Shown here piece after piece: positions 13,667 through 23,600 of a stretch of DNA of 31,354 nt. The stretch spans positions 1 to 31,354 of the forward strand of contig JBKHXN010000022.1 in assembly GCA_046565985.1 (NCBI GenBank), read 5' to 3'. The stretch is from Polycyclovorans sp046565985. GTDB taxonomy: Bacteria > Pseudomonadota > Gammaproteobacteria > Nevskiales > Nevskiaceae. Positions within the stretch are counted from its first letter, which is position 1; each line of letters begins with the position of its first letter. The translations under genes and the position numbers were made by a program. The notes under the pieces are model-generated. The model searched no databases and had not been told where the DNA came from. It saw only the letters and a program-made list of their open reading frames with translations.

Positions 13667-14874
13667 TCCTCGCCGCGGTCTGCCTGCTGGCCGCGCCGCT
13701 GGCGCAGGCCGGCATCGTGTTCACGCCCCACCTGTCGGAGTACTCGCGACTGCCGCCGGGGCAGTACACCGAGTTCACGCTGATCACCACCGAGATCGAG
13801 CACATCTACAACCGCGACGGCGAGAAGATCGAGTTGGGCCGGCCCTTCGTCCCGGCCGGCGACAGCACCGACGCGGCGCTGGGCCTGGTCAAGTTCCTGT
13901 GGATCGGCAATCTGTTCCGCGATACCGGGATCGGGTTCCTGGCCGACCGTCCGCAGTTCTGCCGCGCCATCGGCGTGCTCGGCTACCAGCAGAACACTGG
14001 CGCCATCGCCAACCGGGTGCGCCTGTTCGGGCAGCGTCCGGGCGCCAACGGCATCGGCGATCTGTTCGGTCTGTGCGGAATCTACGGCAAGGAGCACCGC
14101 TACGGGCCGCTGAAGTTCAACGGCCTGTTCGCCACCACGGTGAAATTCCCGATCGGCGACTACGACACCCGGGCCGCGCTCAACATTGGTACGAATTACT
14201 GGAGCTATATCCCGCAGCTGGCACTGCACGCCGAGCTGTTCGGGCGGCTGTACGTGGACGGCACCGTGGCCTATCAGTTCAACGACAACAACGACACCCC
14301 CTCCTTCGGCGGCCTCACGCCCACGCGTGTGGCCGACGTGCGCAACGCCGAGATCAACTTCGCCTGGAAGTTCAGCGAGCGCTGGTTTGTGGACCTGGGC
14401 TATTCCTACCGCGAGTCGGTGGGGCCCAATTACTTCGACAAGGTCAGCATCAACTTCAAGGACCAGCCGCTGTCGCCACAGAGCGCCTGCGACAACACCA
14501 ACAACGGCCTCGGCGTGCGCCTGGTCTCGCAGGAGGTCTGCGACAACCCGGGCTCCGACCAGTTTTTCCTCGAACCACGCCCCGGCCCCTATGCCGACCG
14601 CGGCACCCAGGGCCGGCTGCTGACCGCGGGGATCTACTACGTGTACCGCGCGTCCACCGTACTGCAGCTGCGCATGGCCCAGCCGGTGGGCGGGCGGGGC
14701 AGCGAGATCGACGTGATCTTCGACACCTGCGTGCAGAACCCCTGCGTGCGCGACGAGCCGGGCAACGACATCGCCGATACCCCCGCGCGGCTGTTCGGCG
14801 TGCAGGAGGCGGCGGCCGTCTCGGCCTCGCCCTATTTCGAACTGCGGCTGGTTTATCTGTTCTGGGCGCCCTGA
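13645..14874 (+). CDS. Outer-membrane beta-barrel protein, transporter-like (second copy)
   Basis: 409 residues. ATG 13645, after GGGAG, starts inside the previous gene (22-base overlap). Signal peptide MHRLRKLILAAVCLLAAPLAQA|GIV. Barrel-like strands include YTEFTLITTEIEHIYN, ALGLVKFLWIGNLFRDTGIGF, NGLFATTVKFPIGDYDTRAALNIGTNYWS, HAELFGRLYVDGTVAYQF, AEINFAWKFSERWFVDLGYSYRE and the closing YFELRLVYLFWAP, ending in an aromatic-rich strand. LRMAQPVGGRGSEIDV parallels the first barrel's HWVQPLSGRSGEFDL. Cys pairs (for example C371/C376 in TCVQNPC) suggest disulfides. Probably a porin-type uptake channel for the operon's substrate. Confidence 0.65.
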   Translation: MHRLRKLILAAVCLLAAPLAQAGIVFTPHLSEYSRLPPGQYTEFTLITTEIEHIYNRDGEKIELGRPFVPAGDSTDAALGLVKFLWIGNLFRDTGIGFLADRPQFCRAIGVLGYQQNTGAIANRVRLFGQRPGANGIGDLFGLCGIYGKEHRYGPLKFNGLFATTVKFPIGDYDTRAALNIGTNYWSYIPQLALHAELFGRLYVDGTVAYQFNDNNDTPSFGGLTPTRVADVRNAEINFAWKFSERWFVDLGYSYRESVGPNYFDKVSINFKDQPLSPQSACDNTNNGLGVRLVSQEVCDNPGSDQFFLEPRPGPYADRGTQGRLLTAGIYYVYRASTVLQLRMAQPVGGRGSEIDVIFDTCVQNPCVRDEPGNDIADTPARLFGVQEAAAVSASPYFELRLVYLFWAP

Positions 14875-14876
14875 CC

Positions 14877-16313
14877 ATGTCCACCTCACGGCTGATCTGC
14901 ATCCTCTGCCTGCTGGGCCTGCTCGGCGCCTGCGCGCCGCGCGAGTGGCTGCTGCCGCGGCTGGGCATGGAGCCACCGGCGCTGCGGGATTTCCCGGAGG
15001 ACTTCGAGCCGCCGCTGTCGTCCGAGACCGAGCAGCCGATGGTGGGCTTTGGCGGCGGCGGCGGCGGGGTCACCCGCACGCCGGTGATCTTCGTGCACGG
15101 CAACACCGTCTCGGCGCGCTACTGGCTGCCGGCGCGCCGGCATTTTCTGGAAGCCGGCTATACCCCGGATGAACTCTGGGCGCCCGGCTACGGCTGGGAC
15201 AACGTGCGTTATTTCGACAGCGCCGATCTCTCGGTCAGGAGCCTCGACCGCTTCGTCACGGCGGTGCTGCGGTATCTCTCGGAAAAATCCGGCCGCGAGA
15301 TCCATCAGGTGGACATCATCGGCCACTCGCTGGGCGTGACCCTGGTGCGGCAGTGGATGAAGCAGGAGAACGCCTACCACAAGGTACGCAACTTCATCGG
15401 CGCCTGCGGCGCCAACGACGGCGTATGGACGGCCGCCTCCGACACCCGCGGCCAGAACCGCGTGGTGGCCTACGAGCTCTATCCCGGCAGTCCCTGGCTG
15501 GAGCAGCTCAACCGCGGCGGCGAGACGCCCGGCCCCACCCGTTACATGACGCTCTACGACGGCACCGGCTGGGGCGACGTGCTGTTCCCCAGACCCTTCG
15601 AGCACAGCTCGGCGCTGGAAGGCGCCTACAACCTCGCCTACAACGTGGAGAACGGCACCTGGTACGACCACCTGGAACTGCCGCGCGTGCCGGGGCCGAT
15701 GGACGCGATGATCCGCTTCCTGCGCGCCGCCGGTGAGCCGATCCCCAACAGCGGGCCGCCGCAGCTGGTGCAGGACGGCAGCACCCTGCGCGCCGAGCCC
15801 GCGGAAGCCACCGTGCACTGCGCCGCCAACGGGCTCGACCCCACCCATGCCACCCGCGGGCTGGCACAGGTGGACCTGCGCAGCGGCAGCCTGCTGAGCT
15901 GCTACGCCCGCAATGCGCGCACCGGCATGGCCTCGCCGCTGGCCCGCTTCCAGTGGAGTGCTGCCGCCCCCGCGCCCGAGCCGCTGAGCCTGCGCGCCGA
16001 GCCGGCCGGCGGGGTATTCGAGCAGCCCCAGCAGGTACGGCTCACCGCCAGCGACCCGCGCGCGTTCATCGTCTATACCACCAGCGGCAGCCCGCCGGAT
16101 TCGGGCTCGCCGCTGTACCGCAAGCCGGTCTACGTCGCCGCGCCGCTGACGCTCACGGCCATGGCCATCGCCCCCGACGGCCGCCGCTCGGAACCGCTCA
16201 CGCTGGAATTCGACATCAGCCTGGAACTGATCAACGCCAACCGCACGCTGCAGCGCCAGTTTGACGACAGCGTGCCCGCCGCCTACGCCGGCAAACGCAA
16301 GAAAGGGAACTGA
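14877..16313 (+). CDS. Lipoprotein esterase, PHA-depolymerase/lipase-like, with a C-terminal chitobiase-C-like domain
   Basis: 478 residues. The lipoprotein signal MSTSRLICILCLLGLLGAC gives lipidated Cys19. The hydrolase domain has PVIFVHGNTVSARYW (HG 74-75), QVDIIGHSLGVTLVRQW with nucleophile Ser151, RNFIGACGANDGVW, and a candidate catalytic His265 in TWYDHLELPRVPG. The VDI-HS-G and VR-FI-.-G pattern recalls extracellular poly(3-hydroxybutyrate) depolymerase PhaZ7 and related lipases (family memory; not searched). From ~370 a domain with GGVFEQPQQVRLTASDP, IVYTTSGSPPDSGSPLY and LTLTAMAIAPDGRRS resembles CHB_HEX_C_1, a common surface or carbohydrate-associated beta domain. Two bases separate it from the preceding gene. 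Confidence 0.75.
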   Translation: MSTSRLICILCLLGLLGACAPREWLLPRLGMEPPALRDFPEDFEPPLSSETEQPMVGFGGGGGGVTRTPVIFVHGNTVSARYWLPARRHFLEAGYTPDELWAPGYGWDNVRYFDSADLSVRSLDRFVTAVLRYLSEKSGREIHQVDIIGHSLGVTLVRQWMKQENAYHKVRNFIGACGANDGVWTAASDTRGQNRVVAYELYPGSPWLEQLNRGGETPGPTRYMTLYDGTGWGDVLFPRPFEHSSALEGAYNLAYNVENGTWYDHLELPRVPGPMDAMIRFLRAAGEPIPNSGPPQLVQDGSTLRAEPAEATVHCAANGLDPTHATRGLAQVDLRSGSLLSCYARNARTGMASPLARFQWSAAAPAPEPLSLRAEPAGGVFEQPQQVRLTASDPRAFIVYTTSGSPPDSGSPLYRKPVYVAAPLTLTAMAIAPDGRRSEPLTLEFDISLELINANRTLQRQFDDSVPAAYAGKRKKGN

Positions 16314-16316
16314 AGC

Positions 16317-17063
16317 ATGGCCGTAGCCACCGCGGTGGTCACCGGCGGGACCGGCGCCATCGGCACCGAGATCTGCCGCCAGCTCGCCCAGGCGGGCTGG
16401 CGGGTGGCGGCCATCGGCCATCCGCTCGACGCGCCCCGCCTGCCGGACTGGCAGCAGGCCCTGCGCGATGCCGGCCTGAGCGTACACGCGGAGCTTGCGG
16501 ATCTGGCCGATGCCGATGCCGCCGCGGCCGCGCTGGCGCGCATCGAGGCCGCACTGGGCGCAGTGGACGTGCTGGTGAACGCCGCCGGCATTACCCGCGA
16601 CGCGCGCTTCGGCCGCATGAGCCTGGCCCAGTGGCGGGAGGTCATGGCCAGCAATCTCGACAGCGTATTCCACTGCACCCGGCCGCTGTTTGCCGGCATG
16701 TGCGAGCGCGGCTTCGGCCGCATCATCAACATCAGCTCGGTCAACGGCCAGAAAGGGCAGTTCGGCCAGGCCAATTACTCGGCGGCCAAGGCCGGCATGC
16801 ACGGCTTCACCATGGCGCTGGCGCAGGAAGGCGCGGCGCGTGGGGTGACGGTCAACACGATCTCACCCGGCTACATCGCCACGCCGATGACCGCCGCGGT
16901 CAAGCCCGAGGCGCTGGAGAAGATCTGCGCGCAGATTCCCGCCGGGCGCCTGGGCAGCCCGGCCGACATTGCGCGCGTGGTGGTGTTTCTCGCCCACGCC
17001 GATGCCGCCTACATCACCGGCGCCAACATCCCGGTGAACGGCGGCCTGTACATGAGCGCCTGA
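16317..17063 (+). CDS. PhaB-type acetoacetyl-CoA reductase / short-chain dehydrogenase
   Basis: 248 residues, three bases after the lipoprotein stop and preceded by AAGGGAAC. Classical SDR: TGGTGAIG (9-16), VLVNAAGITRD, SSVNGQKGQFGQANYSAAKAGMHGFTMALAQE with Ser140/141, Tyr154 and Lys158, and NTISPGYIATPM. The VNGQKGQFGQ-NYS-AKAG block is characteristic of PhaB acetoacetyl-CoA reductases, which make (R)-3-hydroxyacyl-CoA with NADPH. No phaC or phaA lies in the window, so the context is not ordinary PHB synthesis. Here it probably reduces, or in reverse oxidises, a 3-hydroxyacyl/3-oxoacyl-CoA in the operon's pathway. Confidence 0.85.
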   Translation: MAVATAVVTGGTGAIGTEICRQLAQAGWRVAAIGHPLDAPRLPDWQQALRDAGLSVHAELADLADADAAAAALARIEAALGAVDVLVNAAGITRDARFGRMSLAQWREVMASNLDSVFHCTRPLFAGMCERGFGRIINISSVNGQKGQFGQANYSAAKAGMHGFTMALAQEGAARGVTVNTISPGYIATPMTAAVKPEALEKICAQIPAGRLGSPADIARVVVFLAHADAAYITGANIPVNGGLYMSA

Positions 17064-18283
17064 TGATGAACCTCCGCCAGCAGCCGCTGTTCGTGCTCTC
17101 GGTCGCCGCCGCGGCGCTGGGCTATTTCGTGGACCTGTACGACATCGTCATCTTCGGCGTGGTGCGGGTGAGCTCGCTGACCGAGCTGGGCCTGACCGGA
17201 CAGGACAACACCGACTGGGGCGTGGCCCTGCTCAACCTGCAGATGATCGGCATGCTCCTCGGCGGCTTCTTCTGGGGCGTGGTGGGCGATCGCATGGGCC
17301 GGCGCTTCGCGCTGCTGGCGACCATCACGCTCTACTCGCTGGCCAATCTCGCCAACGCCTTCGTGGTCAACGTGGAGCAGTACGCGGTGCTGCGCTTCCT
17401 GGCCGGCGTGGGTCTGGCCGGGGAGCTCGGCGCCGGGGTGACCCTGGTTTCGGAACTGCTGCCGCGCCACCTGCGCGGCTATGGCACCACCGTGATCGCG
17501 GTACTGGGCCTGCTGGGCGCGCTCACCGCTTCCTACGTGGGCGCCGAACTGCACTGGCGCATGGCCTACCTCGCCGGCGGCGTGATGGGCTTCCTGGTGC
17601 TGGGCATGCGCTGGATCGTGCTGCGTGAATCCGCGATGTTCGAGGAGCAGAAATCGCAGGCCCTGCGGCAGGGAGACCTGCGCCTGCTGTTCGGGCGCTG
17701 GCCGACGCTGCTCAAGTTTGCCGCGGTCACCGCCATCGGCGTGCCGATCTGGTACATCTCCGCGCTGTTCGTCAACCTGGCGCCGGAGTACGGCCGTGCG
17801 CTGGGCTTTGCCGAGCCGCTCACGGTGGCGGCGGTATTGCGCTATCAGGCGCTGGGCCTGGCGATCGGCAGTGGCGCCTCGGGCCTGCTCAGCGAGTGGA
17901 TGCAGAGCCGCAAGAAGATTCTCTACCTGTGCTTCAGCCTGCTGCTGGCCCTGGTGCTGGCGCTGATGAACAGCGGCAGCGTGGAGTCGTACTGCCTGCT
18001 GATGTTCGCCATTGGCCTGGCGCAGGGCTACTGGACCGCCTTCATCATCATGGCCGCGGAACAGTTCGGCACCAACATCCGCGCCACGGTCTCCACCTCG
18101 GTGCCCAACATCGTGCGCGCCATGACGGTGCCGGTGACCCTCAGCGTACTGGCGCTGTGGCCGCTGCTGGGGCTGGTGCCGGCCACCCTGCTGGTGGGGG
18201 CGGTGGTATTCGGCCTGGCCTACCTGGCGCTGTACCGCCTGCGCGAGACCTACGGCAAGGACCTGAACTACACCGAGCGCTAG
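17063..18283 (+). CDS. MFS transporter, metabolite:proton symporter type
   Basis: 406 residues starting at the ATG that overlaps the reductase stop by one base (TGATG), with a second ATG immediately after. About 11-12 hydrophobic segments are visible. Signature motif A between the second and third segments reads GVVGDRMGRRFALL, and LAGVGLAGELGAGVTLVSELLPRHLRGYG is typical of the sugar/organic-acid symporter subfamily. The central region (~180-210, AMFEEQKSQALRQGDL) is the cytoplasmic loop, and PLLGLVPATLLVGAVVFGLAYLALYRL closes the protein. It probably imports or exports the operon's small substrate; direction and ligand are unknown. The gene ends 29 bases upstream of the argH -10. Confidence 0.88.
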   Translation: MMNLRQQPLFVLSVAAAALGYFVDLYDIVIFGVVRVSSLTELGLTGQDNTDWGVALLNLQMIGMLLGGFFWGVVGDRMGRRFALLATITLYSLANLANAFVVNVEQYAVLRFLAGVGLAGELGAGVTLVSELLPRHLRGYGTTVIAVLGLLGALTASYVGAELHWRMAYLAGGVMGFLVLGMRWIVLRESAMFEEQKSQALRQGDLRLLFGRWPTLLKFAAVTAIGVPIWYISALFVNLAPEYGRALGFAEPLTVAAVLRYQALGLAIGSGASGLLSEWMQSRKKILYLCFSLLLALVLALMNSGSVESYCLLMFAIGLAQGYWTAFIIMAAEQFGTNIRATVSTSVPNIVRAMTVPVTLSVLALWPLLGLVPATLLVGAVVFGLAYLALYRLRETYGKDLNYTER

Positions 18284-18311
18284 CCACAGGGGACTGCCGG
18301 CACGGGCGGCC

Positions 18312-18317
18312 TATAAT
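18312..18317 (+). promoter_or_regulatory. -10 element of the argH promoter
   Basis: A perfect TATAAT lies 30 bases before the argH start. No good -35 hexamer occurs at the correct distance (GGGGAC region near 18290), so the promoter may be weak or activator-dependent. Confidence 0.5.
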
Positions 18318-18347
18318 GCGCGCCTGTCAAGCCAGGCTACGTATCGC

Positions 18348-19735
<1,388 letters not shown>

Positions 19736-19739
<4 letters not shown>

Positions 19740-20485
19740 TCGTCCTGGTCACCGGCGCCAGCGCCGGCTTCGGCGCCGCCATCGCCCAGCGCTTTGCGCG
19801 TGGCGGCGCGCGGCTGATCCTCGCCGGCCGCCGCGCCGAGCGCCTGCAGGCCCTGGCCGATACGCTGGAGACGCCCTGCCACGTCCTGCCCCTGGACGTG
19901 CGCGACCGCGCCGCGGTGCAAACCGCCGTGGCGGGGCTGCCCGCCGCCTTCGCCGCGGTGGACCTGCTGGTCAACAACGCTGGTCTGGCGCTGGGCCTGG
20001 AACCCGCGCACCAGGCCCGCCTGGACGACTGGGAACAGATGGTGGACACCAATATCAAGGGCCTGCTCTACCTCACCCGGGCCCTGCTGCCGGGTATGGC
20101 GGCGCGCGGTCGCGGGCACATCATCAACATCGGCTCCACGGCGGGCGAGTGGCCCTACCCCGGCGGCAATGTCTACGGCGGCACCAAGGCCTTCGTCCGC
20201 CAGTTCTCCCTCAACCTGCGCGCCGACCTGCTCGGCACGCCGGTGCGGGTGAGCAATATCGAGCCTGGGCTCAGCGGCGGCACCGAGTTCTCGCAGGTGC
20301 GCTTCCACGGGGACGCCGACCGCGCCGGGCAGGTCTATGCCGGGGCCGAGGCGCTCAGCGCCGAGGACGTGGCGGAGACCGTGCACTGGGTGGCCAGCCG
20401 CCCGCCGCACGTCAACATCAACACCCTGTCGCTGATGCCGGTGGACCAGGCCTTCGCCCCCCTGGCCGTGCACCGCCGCGGCTGA
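19736..20485 (+). CDS. ydfG: YdfG-type NADP-dependent 3-hydroxy acid dehydrogenase
   Basis: 249 residues, closely matching YdfG along its length: MIVLVTGASAGFG (Rossmann motif TGASAGFG 6-13), LPLDVRDRAAV, NNAGLALGLEPAHQARLDDWEQMVDTNIKGL, HIINIGSTAGEWPYPGGNVYGGTKAFVRQFSLNLR with Ser134, Tyr147 and Lys151, and the typical EPGL..GTEFS.VRF. Members oxidise L-allo-threonine, serine and 3-hydroxypropionate, and reduce malonic semialdehyde. The overlap with argH (ATGA) makes an argH-ydfG bicistron. Confidence 0.93.
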
Positions 20486-20604
20486 GCCCCCGGCCCGCCC
20501 GGGCCGCGCCGGGGCGCCGATAGGCGTCATTTACTATCCGGCCACCCCCGCCGGAGGCCTACAATCGGCGCATAACATGAGGGCTGCGCCAGGTTGCGCG
20601 TCCC

Positions 20605-23600
20605 TTGCACGATCACGGAGGTAGGCGCCATGTCCTGTTTGGGGAATCCGCTGTTTCGCTGTTTCGCTGTTTCTGGCCGCTGTTGCTGGGCCTGGGTCTG
20701 CTGTCGGCCTGCGGGGGTGGTGGCAGCCCTGCGGTGAGCCCGGTGCCGGTGGCCCCGGCGCCGGTCGTCACCGCGGTGACGCCGGACCCGGTGCCGGCCG
20801 CCGCGCTGCCGCAGACGCTGACCGTGACCGGCCAGAACTTTGCCGAAGGCGCGCGCCTGGCCTTCACCAACCCCGAGGGCCTGCCCTCGGCGAGCGTGGC
20901 GGAAGACCTGATCCGTGATTCCGCCACCCAGCTGCGCTACGCGTTCAACAACCTCAACGTGGTGGGCAACTGGACGCTGCGCGTGATCAACCCGGACGGC
21001 CAGCAGTCGGCGCCGTTGAGCTTCCGCGTCAAGATGCCGGGCCGGGTGTTCTTCATCACCCCCGGCGAGGACGCCACCGAGCAGATGCTCAGCGCCAGCA
21101 CCCAGCTCAGCCCCGGCGACGTGATCCAGTTCGACTGCGGCTACTTCGACCTGAAGAAGACCCTGCTCATCAACCAGGTGGAGGACGTCACCATCAAGGG
21201 CTGCGGGCGCGACAAGACGGCCCTGTCGTTCCGCAACAACACCTCCTCGCCGGAGGGCATCCTCATCAGCAGCGTGGCCGGTATCGTCATCGAGGACCTG
21301 ACCGTGCTCGACAGCGGCGGCAACGGCTTCGAGCTGCGCGCGGTCAATCACGGAACGCTGCGCCGCGTGCGTGCCCTGTGGTCGTCCAACGGCGGCCAGC
21401 AGAGCCCCGATCCGGTCAGCGCGGAAAATTATCTGGAACGCCTGGCCACGCCGGTGCCCTGTACCGATCCGCCGACCCTCAACCCCAACGCGCCGGAAAA
21501 CCAGTTCCCCGGGGCCGATACCACTTCCCCCGACTATACGGTGAGCGAGAAATCCGGCCGCTACGGCATCTACCCGGTGTCCTCGGAGAACATCCTGATC
21601 GACGAGGCCGAATCGGTCGGCGCATCGGACGCCGGCATCTACGTCGGCCAGACCAACACGGCGATCATCCGCAACAGCCGTGCGGTGTACAACGTCTTCG
21701 GCTTCGAGATCGAGAACGTGCAGGGCGGCGAGTACCAGAACAACATCGCCGAGTGCAACACCGGCGGCTTCCTGATCTACGACCTGGACAACCTGCGCCA
21801 GTACGGTGACCGCTCGCGCATGTACGGCAACATCTCGCGCAACAACAACACCTACAACTTCACCGCCGGCGGCTTCGTGGCCAACGTGCCGCCGGGCAGC
21901 GGCATGATCACGCTGTCCTACGATCGCATCGACGTGTTCGAGAACACCTTCGAGAACAACAATACCGGCGGCATCATCCACGCCAGCTATGAACTGTTCC
22001 CCGAAGGCGCCGGGCGGCCCGCGGAGCGGCGCATCGACTTCTACACCGAAGGCATGCACATCTTCCGCAACACCTTCATCAACAACGGCAACGGCCTGCC
22101 GCGCCCGACCACCACCGACCTGCAGAACGGCGACGTGGCGCGCGTGCTGCCGGCGCTGGTGGGCCTGAAGAACCAGGCCGCGTGCCTGGACCCGCGCAAT
22201 GCCGCTACCTGCGTGGCCGCCGGCGGTACCGGCTACCGCGGTGCGCACATTGTCTGGGACGGCCTGCTCGACGCGCTGGACGCCGACTGCCCCTATCCCG
22301 TGGACGCCAACGGCCAGCCGGTGCCCAAGGACGAGAACGACAAGCCGCAGCACACCAACGAGCACCCCAACCCGGCCTGCCACTACAACGCCTACAAGTT
22401 CGATACCGAGCAAAGCCCGGTGAAACGCAAGAGCCCGCTCTGGTTTGCCTCCTGCATCGACGATGACAACAGCTTCAGCGCCGACAGTCTCACCTTTGCC
22501 AACTTCAACGGCACCAAGGGGCTGGAGGCGGTGATCGCCGCCGCCACCGCCAGCCAGGACGAGGCCGGCCTGATGCAGGTGGTGGCCTCCCTCCCCGCCA
22601 CCGATGCGCAGAAATTTGCCTCCAGCTTCAACCTGAAGCTCCACAAATGCGAGGCGGAGTACGGCCGCAATCTGGAGCTGCTGCCGCCGGTGGTGATTCC
22701 GCCCTTCGTGCCGACCGGCGAATACGACCCCGCGCCGCCGCCGGAAGTGGTGGACGCGCTGTGCGGCGCCGGGGTGGAGGATGGCGAGGTCAACTTCAGC
22801 GCCGCCACGGTGGACTGCCCGCAGCTCGACCAGTACCACCTGTTCGCCGATCCGCAGGACCCCACCAGCGCGCCCCGCGGCGGCGGCCTGCCGTATGCGC
22901 TCAACACCAAGTTGTTCACCGACTACTCGGTGAAGTACCGCGTGGCCTACCTGCCGCCCGGCACGCAGGCGGTGTACCGCGACGCGGCCACCGACGGTGT
23001 CAACAGCACCCTGGTGTTCCCCACCGGCACCATCATTGCCAAGACCTTCTCCTTCCTCGACGAGCGGACCGGCGCCGAGACGGCGATCGAAACCCGTCTG
23101 CTGATCCGCCGCGTCAACTCCGCCGGCCGCGCCCGCTGGGTGGGGCTGCCATACATCTGGGAGACCACCGAGGGCGGGCAGCGCGTGGCGCGGCTGCGGC
23201 GCAACGGCGGTACCGCGGCGGTTTCCTGGCACTACACCGATCCCGACTCCAACCTGCTGCACAGCGGCAGCACGGCGAGCTACGCGGTGCCCAGCGCCAA
23301 CCAGTGCCTGAGCTGCCACGCCAACGAGGACCTCGACCCGGGCACCGCGCCGATCGGGCCCAAGGTGCGCAACCTCAACCGTCCGTACGCCTCGGAATCC
23401 AGCCGCGAAAGCGGCCAGAGCGGGCACGAGTCGGCCGGCGTCAACCAGATCCAGTACTGGTGCAGCACCGGCCGCCTGGCCGGCTGCCCCGAGGATCTGG
23501 GCGTGGATCCGCAGAGCCAGATCGCCGCCAATCTGGAGCGCCTGCCCATCTTCAACAAGCCCGGCGATGCCGGCTTTGCCGCCCACTCCGACGAGGACGT

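Noticed and set aside
9979..17063. OleABCD-like long-chain olefin cluster (condensing enzyme, AMP ligase, hydrolase, reductase)
   Set aside because: The fold composition is similar, but the hydrolase is an exported lipoprotein of lipase/PHA-depolymerase type, the reductase is PhaB-like rather than an extended OleD-type SDR, and outer-membrane barrels and an MFS gene are interspersed.
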